From a virus: a DNA stretch of 46,577 bases. The stretch is from the IMG/VR virus record IMGVR_UViG_3300031840_000709, positions 1-46,577 of that record; one strand, written 5' to 3'. The notes beneath the pieces are model-generated. The model was given only the letters and a program-made list of their open reading frames with translations. It ran no database searches and was not told where the DNA came from. Below, in pieces: positions 26,834 through 34,807 of the stretch (positions are counted from its first letter, which is position 1; every line of letters begins with the position of its first letter). A program made the position numbers and the translations under genes.

Positions 26834-28396
26834 TTATTCCTCCACTATAGCATTTGTACTTGTAATCAGCGTTGATGCTGCTGATACTGAATTTTGTATT
26901 GCCGTTCTTGTTACTTTGGCGGGGTCAATGATGCCTGCCTCTAGCATGTCAGTCAGATTAGAATTCTTAAAATCCCATCCTTGGCCTTCGCTGCTCAACA
27001 CCTTATCGACAATTAGATCCGGGCTGTCTCCGCAATTGATCGCCATCTGTCTGATTGGTGCCATCAAAGATCTTCTTAATACTTCAGCGCCAATCTCTTG
27101 GTCTTCATTGTTACAATCAACTTCGAAGTCCATACATCGTAAAAGTGTTGTGCCTCCGCCAGGGACAATGCCCTCCTGTTGTGCAGAGCGCACTGCTTCG
27201 AGGGCGTCTTCGATTCGGTGTTTCTTCTCTATCATTTCAACTTCAGTTGGTGCACCGACTTTAATCACTGCGACACCAGAGGCTAGGCGTGTAATTCTTC
27301 TCTGTAGTACACGGCACTCTTCCATGCCTTCAGTCTGCTTGATCTCGCTCTTCAGAGCTTCGATGCGCTTCTCGACCTCTTCGTGATCGCATGAACCACC
27401 CATGATGGTAGTGCTCGACTTGTGGACTTCGACCTTCTTGCACATTCCAAAGTCAGAGAGCTTGATCTCTTCAATTGGCTTGCCAGAGGCTCTGTTGAAA
27501 AAGGCGGCTCCCGTAGCTGTACAAAGATCTTTCATGGTGTTGATTCTCTCATTCCCATACTCGGGAGCCTTGACCGCTGCGACCTTCATTGTTCCTCGCA
27601 CCGTGTTCATGATAAGAGCAGCGAGGGCCTGGCCTTCAACTTGTTCGGCCACAATAATTAGGGGGCGGCTTTCTCTCGCTGCTAATTCAAGAACGGGCAA
27701 GATCTTCTTGACCGCATCGATCTTATGATCTGTAACAAATATAAGCGCGTCATCGTACTCAATACAATTCTTTCTTTCGTTTGTGACAAACGCTTGTGCA
27801 AAATAACCAGAATTAAATCTAAAGCCCTCGACCAAATCAAGACTGGTCTCCATTGACTTTGCTTCTTCGATAAGGATTGAGCCTTCTTGGCCTACCTTGT
27901 CCACCGCAGAAGCGATTAGCTTGCCAATTTTCTCATCATTATTGGCAGAAATTGTGGCTACACTCTCTACATCCTCAACAGACTCCACAGGCCTGGAGAT
28001 GTCTTTGATTTTATCCACAATTTGTTCTAAAGCCAGATCCATACCGCGCTTAAGTTCAACTGGCGAAGCGCCTGCGATTAGATACTTCTGGCTGTTTTCG
28101 ATTATCTCTCTCGCTAACACCGTCGACGTTGTTGTGCCGTCGCCTGCCAGCGAGTTTGTCTCTGAAGCAACCTGCTTTAGAATTCTAGCGCCGGCGTTTT
28201 CGATTGGATCTTTCAAATCAACAAAGTTTGCGACAGTCACACCATCTTTGGTGATGATTGGATTGCCTTCTTTCTTCGCTAGAATAACATTCCGCCCCTT
28301 CGGGCCGAGTGTTACCGCGACGTTATCTGCTAACTTGTTGATACCATTAAGGATTTTTTGTTGTAAGTCTAGGTTACTAGCATAGACTTTTGTCAT
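26834..28396 (-). CDS. groEL: GroEL-type chaperonin
   Basis: A 520-aa group I chaperonin. The nucleotide-binding segments TLGPKGRNV (29-37), KDGVTV and GDGTTT (85-90), and GIVPGGGT near the C-terminal third, are intact. It lacks the Gly-Gly-Met tail of many GroELs and ends in AIVEE. It folds proteins, and phage copies are usually tied to capsid protein folding. A GroES-like partner is encoded at 40748, far away. GAGAGGT precedes the ATG, with a promoter at 28415-28442. Confidence 0.95.
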   Translation of the reverse strand: MTKVYASNLDLQQKILNGINKLADNVAVTLGPKGRNVILAKKEGNPIITKDGVTVANFVDLKDPIENAGARILKQVASETNSLAGDGTTTSTVLAREIIENSQKYLIAGASPVELKRGMDLALEQIVDKIKDISRPVESVEDVESVATISANNDEKIGKLIASAVDKVGQEGSILIEEAKSMETSLDLVEGFRFNSGYFAQAFVTNERKNCIEYDDALIFVTDHKIDAVKKILPVLELAARESRPLIIVAEQVEGQALAALIMNTVRGTMKVAAVKAPEYGNERINTMKDLCTATGAAFFNRASGKPIEEIKLSDFGMCKKVEVHKSSTTIMGGSCDHEEVEKRIEALKSEIKQTEGMEECRVLQRRITRLASGVAVIKVGAPTEVEMIEKKHRIEDALEAVRSAQQEGIVPGGGTTLLRCMDFEVDCNNEDQEIGAEVLRRSLMAPIRQMAINCGDSPDLIVDKVLSSEGQGWDFKNSNLTDMLEAGIIDPAKVTRTAIQNSVSAASTLITSTNAIVEE

Positions 28397-28414
28397 ATAT
28401 ACCTCTCTGAATAT

Positions 28415-28442
28415 AGTATAAGAACATTATATAATAAATAAA
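28415..28442 (-). promoter_or_regulatory. Promoter, 16-bp spacer
   Basis: TTTATT-N16-TATACT, GTTCT before the -10. It is upstream of groEL. Confidence 0.6.
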
Positions 28443-28462
28443 CCTGTGTTTTAAATTAAATA

Positions 28463-30160
28463 TTATAAATCAACTTCTGATTCTTCTGGCCGTAACTCTG
28501 TAACTTTGCCCTCGACCTCTCTTGACGCCGCGATGGCTCTCTCTGCTTCGTTGTCGTCCTGAAGGCCGCCGGCCATGAAAGCATAGGTACCTTCTTGGAT
28601 CACCTTGACGCTCTGGAAAATAGTAAAGATACTTCGGTTTAATTCCTCGGTCATCCTGTTCAGAACTTCTTGAACATATTGGGCTCCAATCATAATTGTG
28701 CCGATGTCAACCGAGCTTTGTCCTGAAGGCAAGGCTGGGTATTCTCCAGCTAATGACTCTATGTCAAGGACTTGCTTTCTATTCAAGTCAAACTGCAACG
28801 TTGATAAATAACCTCTAGTGTTTAGGAGGGCGCGCTTTTTAAGCTCGGGGCTGAGTTGGTTGTAGAACTCCACTGATGTCTGCGCATCTGCAAAAACACC
28901 GGGGGCGCGCAGGGCATTGGCTCTTTCGTCGGCCATCCTCTTGGCAGTAAAGCTCTTCCTAACAACGTCATTCGCGTTCTTCACTCCAGCGCGGATTTTA
29001 CCCAAGTCACCAAGAGAGTAGCCCTTGCCATCAAAAGCCATTTGTACAGCTTTGACCAGCGCAGGATTTCGTGATAGGATCTCGCTTGATCCGCGAACAA
29101 CCATCATTCTCTCGCCGCGCGGGACGGGCTTAAAGAGGTCGTCATTCTTCGCCCACTTCAAAATTTTAGTTAAGTTATTTATCTCTTCCATTTCTAGTTG
29201 CATAGCGTCCTGAAGCATTGGGACCAAGCTTTCTATAAACTGCACTTCAAGTTCTTCTGGCGAGGGTAAGTTCTCCTGGCTAGGCAACGTAGCGTTAAAA
29301 TCATATTCCTCGTTGCCAGCCCTCACTTGCTCAATGAACTCCGTGGGCAACTCAATACATCTAATCGACTTACCCATAGAATTTAAGACTATGTTCGCTA
29401 CATTATCTAGCGTGAAATTAAATCGATAGAACTTTAGTTGGCCCTTGACATCTAAGCCCTGGGAGTCGCCCTCAAAAGATTTGAGAACGACGACATATTG
29501 CATGAAGTCGTGCGGGCTAAACTGGGGGTTGATCAAGTCACCAACCAAGTCAGTGAAACTACCACCAACTACGAGGCTTTTTTCACTGTAGAGTTTCAAG
29601 CTGATAGGGATGTTGTCTCCAGTCGTGAAGTCTGCAATTGTACCGGTATTAGCTGGAATTTGCTGTCCCTCAAGCAAAACTGCGAGGAACGCTTCAAAGT
29701 TAAAACCGGCTGATGCGGCGTTGAAGTTTGAAATCACTTTTGTTAGTGTTTTATAGAACACGAGGTAAGACAACGCGCTAGCAATTCTTTGGCCTGGAGT
29801 GGCACCCTCTAGGTTAATAGAGTCTGGATCATTATAGAAATTAGCTACGTTTACTATTTTCTCTTGCAGACCAGCGCCTTGAATGTTTTTGGTAAACTGA
29901 AGTAGCTGATTACGCGCAGGGCCAGAAACTTCTTGATCGCCTACTGTTCTCACGTCAGTCCATCCAAGCTCTGTAACAGAGATCTCTGGAATTGCCTCTA
30001 GCGTGAGCGCCATTGACTGCATTCTCTCGTTAATCAACTGTCGGTCTGAAGCGGTGGTTTCGATCTCCAGTGCTTCATCGATCATCTCAAATATATAATC
30101 TAATCCGATTTGATTCTGAAAATAGTTTTCTTTGATATAGCTTAATTCTTTTTTGTTCAT
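28463..30160 (-). CDS. Large virion-type protein with nuclease-like core
   Basis: A 565-aa protein. The N-terminal helical part (MIDEALEI) and a central segment FNFEAFLAVLLEGQQIPANT, then TIADF and PISLKLYSEK, match a pattern I associate with uncharacterised large proteins of marine phages. The E...D...S-L-K spacing resembles a PD-(D/E)XK nuclease fold, but this is weak. The C-terminal half is long and helical (ELNRSIFTIFQSVKVIQEGT). A structural or DNA-processing role is open. It has an ATG start, 18 bp downstream of the ClpP gene. Confidence 0.6.
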   Translation of the reverse strand: MNKKELSYIKENYFQNQIGLDYIFEMIDEALEIETTASDRQLINERMQSMALTLEAIPEISVTELGWTDVRTVGDQEVSGPARNQLLQFTKNIQGAGLQEKIVNVANFYNDPDSINLEGATPGQRIASALSYLVFYKTLTKVISNFNAASAGFNFEAFLAVLLEGQQIPANTGTIADFTTGDNIPISLKLYSEKSLVVGGSFTDLVGDLINPQFSPHDFMQYVVVLKSFEGDSQGLDVKGQLKFYRFNFTLDNVANIVLNSMGKSIRCIELPTEFIEQVRAGNEEYDFNATLPSQENLPSPEELEVQFIESLVPMLQDAMQLEMEEINNLTKILKWAKNDDLFKPVPRGERMMVVRGSSEILSRNPALVKAVQMAFDGKGYSLGDLGKIRAGVKNANDVVRKSFTAKRMADERANALRAPGVFADAQTSVEFYNQLSPELKKRALLNTRGYLSTLQFDLNRKQVLDIESLAGEYPALPSGQSSVDIGTIMIGAQYVQEVLNRMTEELNRSIFTIFQSVKVIQEGTYAFMAGGLQDDNEAERAIAASREVEGKVTELRPEESEVDL

Positions 30161-30178
30161 GCTAACACCTCTATATAA

Positions 30179-30853
30179 TTAGAAAATAATATCCGCAATT
30201 CCCAATTTTACTGCCTCTTCTGCGTCGAGGTAAACATTGGTCTTTCTATTCATCAGTTTTTTCACATAAGCCTCGGACATGCTGGTCTCTTCGGCTAAAG
30301 CCTTGATGTACATTCTTTGGATTGCCCGTGTCTCTTTAAACTCGTTCTCGACATCAGCCAGGTACCCGTGTTGTCCTGCCTGCACGCCGTGAATCATGAC
30401 GCGGCAATACTTTCCAATCCTTCTTTCACCTTTTGTGCCAGAAGCGAGCAGCAGTACGCCGGCTGACATGACCTTGCCCAAGCCCTTTGTGTGAATTGGT
30501 GACATATCCCTTATGCTTCTTATTGTGTCATAGACTGAAAACATGTCAGCAGCCAAGCCACCGTGCGACGACACAATAAACTCTATAGGCTGATATGTGT
30601 CGACAAGATCTGACTCTGGATCTTCTGGGTCCTCTAGGGCTTTCCCGGTCCCCGACAGGTGTAGGGCCATTAGGCCATAGATTGCCTCGGAACACCTTTC
30701 TTCGTTGACGTCACCGTATATGCCTGTCATACGAAGCTCGGGTCGGGCGCTTTCAGACATGAGCGCGTTAATTAAGTCTGCCTCGTTTGCTTGTGGATCG
30801 ACTTGCTCCTGTGGCTCGGTCTGCTCTTGGTTTTCTTCTTCACTAAATCTCAT
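30179..30853 (-). CDS. ClpP-like serine protease
   Basis: A 224-aa protein. A Gln/Glu-rich disordered N terminus (about 30 residues) precedes a ClpP-fold core: EFIVSSHGGLAADMFSVYDT, catalytic Ser in KVMSAGVLLL (S130) and His in RVMIHGVQAG (H155). The usual third residue, Asp, is not obvious in NRKTNVYLDAEEA. Phage ClpP-like enzymes often mature prohead proteins, and this one lies next to a large virion-type protein. Whether it is a prohead or a general protease is unclear. Confidence 0.85.
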   Translation of the reverse strand: MRFSEEENQEQTEPQEQVDPQANEADLINALMSESARPELRMTGIYGDVNEERCSEAIYGLMALHLSGTGKALEDPEDPESDLVDTYQPIEFIVSSHGGLAADMFSVYDTIRSIRDMSPIHTKGLGKVMSAGVLLLASGTKGERRIGKYCRVMIHGVQAGQHGYLADVENEFKETRAIQRMYIKALAEETSMSEAYVKKLMNRKTNVYLDAEEAVKLGIADIIF

Positions 30854-31199
30854 CTTTTTGACTCCTATCGTCTTTTACACTCGATATTGCTCTCATAGCT
30901 TTGTCCCAGTTATGAATACAATTAGATCTCCACGCTACGTCTGACAACACGGTGTTCAATGAATTTAAAGCAACATGGCGCCATAATGTAAAGGCAGCGT
31001 CTATGTCTTCTTCGCTCTCTGCTCCAGATGCCCTGACCACGTCTTTTGCGAATCCTTCAGACATCTTTAGTATTGCCAAACTGCTAATATAGGTTGTTTT
31101 ATACACAGCTTTCTTGCTCCATAAGCCAAAAAGTCTTATTCCAGCAGCGTGAGCAAAGACGCCACAAAAGAATATTACAAACATTTCATTAAATTCCAA
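30843..31199 (-). CDS. Membrane-anchored helical protein
   Basis: A 118-aa protein with one N-terminal hydrophobic helix (MFVIFFCGVFAHAAGIRLFG), then a helical cytoplasmic or periplasmic domain (WRHVALNSLNTVLSDVAWRS). The start is TTG at 31199, six bases after GGAG. Not recognised. It overlaps the ClpP-like gene by 11 bp. Confidence 0.65.
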   Translation of the reverse strand: MEFNEMFVIFFCGVFAHAAGIRLFGLWSKKAVYKTTYISSLAILKMSEGFAKDVVRASGAESEEDIDAAFTLWRHVALNSLNTVLSDVAWRSNCIHNWDKAMRAISSVKDDRSQKDEI

Positions 31200-31212
31200 T
31201 TTTTTCTCCTAT

Positions 31213-31244
31213 CAAAAAAAAAGACAGGCACGTGGCCTGTCTTT
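31213..31244 (-). terminator. Rho-independent terminator
   Basis: Minus strand: AAAGACAGGC, 5-base loop, GCCTGTCTTT, then a run of T. It lies downstream of the acidic protein gene. Confidence 0.9.
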
Positions 31245-31268
31245 CTAAATTAAAAACAACTTTTCTTT

Positions 31269-31835
31269 TTACTCTGAGCTTCGTAGTCTGCGAGCAACGC
31301 GTGCGATAACCTCGTTGACGAGTTCCTCATCTAGGTCCTCTTCCATTGGCATCTCCTCGTCCTCGTCTTCTGCTCCTAGGCCCAGATCGTCTTCTGCTCC
31401 TAGGTCCATGTCGCCCACTGGCTCTTCGTCACCTTGAGCAGCTGCGAGGCGATTGCCGAGGTCAATAAGAACTTGTGCCTCCTCATCAGAAAGCGTCATC
31501 TCGCCTTCGGCTCCGCCGGCGGCCGGCTCGTCCATTGACATGTCGTCGTCGTCCATTGGTGGCATCTCGTCTACTGGCTCGTCGTCATCCTTGCCATAAG
31601 CGCCCATGCCCTCTTCTTGGACGCCTTCCTTATCATCCTTCTTAGGATGTTCCATTTCTTCAAGGGTGTCGTCTTCTTCAAGAGACTCACCTTCTTCGAG
31701 AGCATCATCCTCTTCGAGGGCTGTTGTCTCAGAGGCTTCGTTTAGTCTTTCGACAAAGCCATCTGTGAGAGGGGCGATATTCGCAAATTTCATCATTCTG
31801 CGGATGTCTGATTCGTTTAAAAGCTGCTTTTTCAT
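31269..31835 (-). CDS. Highly acidic scaffold-like protein
   Basis: A 188-aa protein, extremely Glu/Asp-rich. It starts with a basic helical segment (MKKQLLNESDIRRMMKFANI) and ends in a helix (ELVNEVIARVARRLRSS), with a low-complexity middle (ALEEDDALEEGESLEEDDTL and an imperfect GAEDDLGLGAED repeat). The charged middle between two helices resembles internal scaffolding or core proteins of phage proheads, which is inference. It is the one gene in this region with its own strong terminator, hinting at high expression. Confidence 0.6.
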   Translation of the reverse strand: MKKQLLNESDIRRMMKFANIAPLTDGFVERLNEASETTALEEDDALEEGESLEEDDTLEEMEHPKKDDKEGVQEEGMGAYGKDDDEPVDEMPPMDDDDMSMDEPAAGGAEGEMTLSDEEAQVLIDLGNRLAAAQGDEEPVGDMDLGAEDDLGLGAEDEDEEMPMEEDLDEELVNEVIARVARRLRSSE

Positions 31836-31881
31836 GTTTTTCTCCTAAAATGCACAAATGGCATACACATTAAATAGACTA

Positions 31882-32109
31882 TTATTTTAATAAATGACTA
31901 ATTTTTTTGAGTGTTTTGTCTTGTATTTGTTTAACTCTCACATAACTGACGCCTAGGCGGTCGGCAACTTCTCTTAAAGTCATACCTCCGTTCTCTCGCA
32001 CACTCTCAAAAGTGCAGTTCTTTTCTGCCTCATAATCAATCCAGTATCTACACTCTTTAATGGGGCAAGTGACGTTTAATTTGTGGCACGTCTCAAGGCA
32101 TTTCTTCAT
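31882..32109 (-). CDS. Sigma-region-4-like HTH protein with Cys cluster
   Basis: A 75-aa protein. Residues 1-35 carry Cys residues (CLETCHKLNVTCPIKECRYW), and residues 43-72 form MTLREVADRLGVSYVRVKQI plus QDKTLKKI, matching the helix-turn-helix of sigma-70 region 4 (compare the E. coli pattern TLxEVGxxFxVTRERIRQIE). It could recruit polymerase to certain promoters or act as an antagonist. Together with the factor at the left edge, the window has two sigma-like genes. ATG coupled to the upstream stop. Confidence 0.75.
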   Translation of the reverse strand: MKKCLETCHKLNVTCPIKECRYWIDYEAEKNCTFESVRENGGMTLREVADRLGVSYVRVKQIQDKTLKKISHLLK

Positions 32110-32444
32110 ATGTTGGTCTCCGATTCTATCATATCAAATATGTTTTCTATCTCATCGTTTTTAAGCGCAAACTTTTTTTCAACTTCTTGTCTCTTTTTTG
32201 AAATAGAATTAATTTTGTTTCTTTTTTGCTGGCCCTGAATGCTGTACTTTTCTTTACAGCTTTCAATGTAACGCAGAATGTTCTCGTCATTATTAACATA
32301 GCCCTCCAGCATGACCCTGAAGAATTGTGATTGAGAGAACCCATCAAATTGACATCTAATTTTTAATTTAATTAAGTTTTCTTCAGTGTCATAAAACATA
32401 AGCTTCTTTCTTGTTTCTGACGGTGGTATTGTAGGATCTTTCAT
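32106..32444 (-). CDS. Hypothetical basic protein, helix-rich
   Basis: A 112-aa protein, MKDPTIPPSETRKKLMFYDT, then FDGFSQSQFFRVMLEGYVNN and a basic helix (QQKRNKINSISKKRQEVEKK). The middle resembles ribbon-helix-helix spacing (FSQSQFFRVML) but is not certain. Co-transcribed with the sigma-like gene (4-bp overlap), so a transcription role is possible. Confidence 0.6.
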   Translation of the reverse strand: MKDPTIPPSETRKKLMFYDTEENLIKLKIRCQFDGFSQSQFFRVMLEGYVNNDENILRYIESCKEKYSIQGQQKRNKINSISKKRQEVEKKFALKNDEIENIFDMIESETNI

Positions 32445-32445
32445 T

Positions 32446-33450
32446 TTACCTCAAGATATGCGTAAAGCTTTCGTTTTGTCCAGCAAGCGTTTGTTTGATA
32501 AACTGGCACTTCTCTCTAAGCTCGTCGATGTTTCTAGCGCCGCTGTAAGAGCAGCCCGATTGTATTCCTCCACGCAGATCTGCTAAAATATTTTCTGTGC
32601 TGCCTTTGTAAGGCACGGTCGTTGAAATACCTTCTGGGGAAGAAGACTTGCCTCGCCAATCTTTTTGGGCGGCAGATGAAGCCATGCCCCTGTAGACTTT
32701 GTATCTCTTACCATCGTTGCTCTTGAAGACCTCTCCTGGTGTTGCCGAGGTGCCTGCCAGCAGGGAACCAACCATAACAAAATCGGCACCTGCAGCCAAA
32801 GCTTTCACCATGTCACCAGACGTCTTGATGCCTCCGTCAGCAATAATTGGTATATCCCTGTCGCTTCGCGCGCAGTCCAGTACGCTTTGCAAAGTTGGTA
32901 CGCCATGGCCTGATACTAATCTTGTGCTGCATATGCTGCCGCCACCAATGCCAACTCTAATACTGTCAGCACCCCAATCTGCCAAGTCGTTATATGCTTC
33001 CAGGGTCGCGACGTTTCCGGCGATGATATGGAGGGTATCTCCGAAAGTGCTCTTGAGATCTTCTAGGCACAGCTTCATCATGGCGTGATGGCCATGGGCG
33101 ACGTCAACACATAGGATTCTTGCCCCTGCTTCAAAGAGGGCCATGGCCCTTTCTTTATAATCTCCAGTCATGCCAATCGCTGCCGCCTTCGTGCCATGGA
33201 CCATGTTTATGGTGTCACATTGCTGTTCAATCGTGTTATAACGATGAATAATTCCAAAACCACCAGCGTCTGACATGCACGTCGCCATCTTGTTCTCGGT
33301 CACCGTGTCCATCGGGCTAGAGATAATCGGCAAGTCGAAGCTTGTCTTTTCGTCTAGCCTTCGTGACGTACTTACTTGAGTTCTGCTGGTAATATCACTG
33401 TACTGGGGCACCATCAATATGTCATTGAAAGTTAGTGTTTCTTTTGACAC
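32446..33450 (-). CDS. IMP dehydrogenase / GMP reductase family enzyme (no CBS domain)
   Basis: A 334-aa TIM-barrel enzyme. The N-terminal LTFNDILMVPQYSD and IISSPMDTVTE are of IMPDH type. The catalytic loop GIGGGSICSTR carries the reactive Cys, and IADGGIKTSGDMVKALAAGA is the phosphate site. The C-terminal VPYKGSTENILADLRGGIQS and SGCSYSGA look more like GMP reductase. It has no CBS pair and GMPR-like length. It would convert IMP to XMP or GMP to IMP in the purine pathway. The GTG at 33450 is preferred for GGAGGA at 7 bases. The ATG at 33489 is the alternative. Confidence 0.85.
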   Translation of the reverse strand: MSKETLTFNDILMVPQYSDITSRTQVSTSRRLDEKTSFDLPIISSPMDTVTENKMATCMSDAGGFGIIHRYNTIEQQCDTINMVHGTKAAAIGMTGDYKERAMALFEAGARILCVDVAHGHHAMMKLCLEDLKSTFGDTLHIIAGNVATLEAYNDLADWGADSIRVGIGGGSICSTRLVSGHGVPTLQSVLDCARSDRDIPIIADGGIKTSGDMVKALAAGADFVMVGSLLAGTSATPGEVFKSNDGKRYKVYRGMASSAAQKDWRGKSSSPEGISTTVPYKGSTENILADLRGGIQSGCSYSGARNIDELREKCQFIKQTLAGQNESFTHILR

Positions 33451-33478
33451 TTCGTCTCCTCCGATATAAACGTGACTG

Positions 33479-34015
33479 TTAAAAACCATTTGGTGTCCAC
33501 CCTTCTGAAACTAATTTGCCAAGCTTATCTCGCATATCAAGCTGAGCTGTTGAAGTAGTCTTGGCATCCGTGGATCCGAGCGCTCCGTCTCCTCGGCCCG
33601 ACATGCTAATCGATTCATCGTACAGTCCGCCTTCGACTTCAGTGGTTCTGAAATGAACAACAGGTACCAGAATTAGTTGGGCGATCTTCTCGCCGGCTCC
33701 GATGTACTGTGGTTCTGTTCCGATGTTGTGGAGGTCAATGAACACCTCGCCATCGTAGCCGCTGTCAATAATGTGCGCGCCGACCACCAAAGATCGCTTT
33801 GCGCCCATGCTTGAGCGGTTGCAGACTTGCAGCATATAACCATGTGGCACACCAAATTTTAAACCTGTGGCCAGCATTTGGCTACCGCCAGGCACAATAG
33901 ACACAGCGCTTACTGTTGGGTCTTTCGGGCAGTAGAACACGTCTAGGCCAGCGTCACTCGGATTCGCTCTGTTCGGGGCCTTCGCTCCCTTTCTCACTTC
34001 TATTTCTAAGATCAT
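33479..34015 (-). CDS. dut: dUTP pyrophosphatase
   Basis: A 178-aa trimeric dUTPase with all five motifs: SDAGLDVF, NRSSMG, HIIDSGYDGEV, GEKIAQLIL and the C-terminal GRGDGALGST (usually RGxGGFGST). A short extension of about 30 residues follows motif 5. It keeps uracil out of DNA and supplies dUMP for ThyX. It overlaps the next gene by a few codons, depending on the start used there. Confidence 0.95.
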   Translation of the reverse strand: MILEIEVRKGAKAPNRANPSDAGLDVFYCPKDPTVSAVSIVPGGSQMLATGLKFGVPHGYMLQVCNRSSMGAKRSLVVGAHIIDSGYDGEVFIDLHNIGTEPQYIGAGEKIAQLILVPVVHFRTTEVEGGLYDESISMSGRGDGALGSTDAKTTSTAQLDMRDKLGKLVSEGWTPNGF

Positions 34016-34271
34016 TTTGAATTTCCTCTATCAAATTGTTTGCTTTGTCCCAGCAGCTAGGGCAATAAAGCCTAACCACCTTCTCTTTTTCTCTCACGAC
34101 AACCTTCCAAGTCATCGCGTGTTCTTTAGATTTCTTGTCAAAAGGCTCGTCACAAGCGGCGCATTCATCACCGAGCATGTCGAACATCATGAGCTGTTTG
34201 GCCATTTTCTTTTCAGCCTTCTCAACTTTCTTCTTGTTTTTTCTTTCTAGTTTTCTTTTTAAGCTTCCCAT
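33954..34271 (-). CDS. Zinc-finger-like protein with basic N terminus
   Basis: A 105-aa protein. A very basic helix (LKRKLERKNKKKVEKAEKKM) precedes a four-Cys site (CAACDEPFD and LYCPSCWD) and an acidic tail. It could bind RNA or DNA (inference). It overlaps the dUTPase gene by 62 bp, one of the longest overlaps here, and the GIY-YIG gene by 13 bp. Confidence 0.65.
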   Translation of the reverse strand: MGSLKRKLERKNKKKVEKAEKKMAKQLMMFDMLGDECAACDEPFDKKSKEHAMTWKVVVREKEKVVRLYCPSCWDKANNLIEEIQNDLRNRSEKGSEGPEQSESE

Positions 34272-34807
34272 TGTTCTATCCTATGGCCCGGACTGCCAAT
34301 GTTATACAAATCCTGGCCGGCCAATGTCCTTCTCTGAATCTCTTCTTGCTCTGCACGCTGTAAGGTCATGCGATCTGTATTACATGCATATTGTTCCAGA
34401 ATGGTAAATTCAAAAACCTCGACACCATATTTATTAAAATCTTCTTGCAGGCTCTTGTTCCTGTGGATGTTTCTTTTAAGGTGAGACTTATGGTTGCTCC
34501 ACCGTTGACGGATCATGCTCGTAACACCGATGTAAATTTTTCCATTTTTTAAATTCAAAATCTCATACTTTCCGGCTGGCTGGTTCGCGCGCCACTCCCT
34601 CATATATTCCGTGTGTGAGGCGCGATCAGCGGTCGGAGCTTTTTTGCGTAAGTCTGATGCGTTCCGACCTCGATGGTGTGGGCGACTTTTTCTTTTACAG
34701 TCCTTGCACCAATTGTTTAATTTGTCTTTTCTTTTATTATCTTTATAGAAAAATTCTCTCGTTGCGGGCTTTCCCACTCCGCATTTTGTACAAACTTTTG
34801 TTTCCAT
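34259..34807 (-). CDS. GIY-YIG homing-type endonuclease with zinc ribbon
   Basis: A 182-aa protein. The N terminus has CTKCGVGKPATREFF and WCKDC (zinc ribbon). The nuclease core has KYEILNLKNGKIYIGVTSMI and RWSNHKSHLK, the GIY-YIG motif and following catalytic Arg region. It lies immediately downstream of the DNA polymerase gene with a TAATG start overlap. Freestanding GIY-YIG genes often sit beside conserved replication genes. Confidence 0.85.
   Translation of the reverse strand: METKVCTKCGVGKPATREFFYKDNKRKDKLNNWCKDCKRKSRPHHRGRNASDLRKKAPTADRASHTEYMREWRANQPAGKYEILNLKNGKIYIGVTSMIRQRWSNHKSHLKRNIHRNKSLQEDFNKYGVEVFEFTILEQYACNTDRMTLQRAEQEEIQRRTLAGQDLYNIGSPGHRIEQWEA

Noticed and set aside
26523-28385. 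Long plus-strand open frames (287, 162 and 108 codons) opposite groEL
   Set aside because: They are exact antisense shadows of a clearly functional GroEL gene, with Ser/Leu/Thr-rich composition typical of antisense frames and no ribosome sites.
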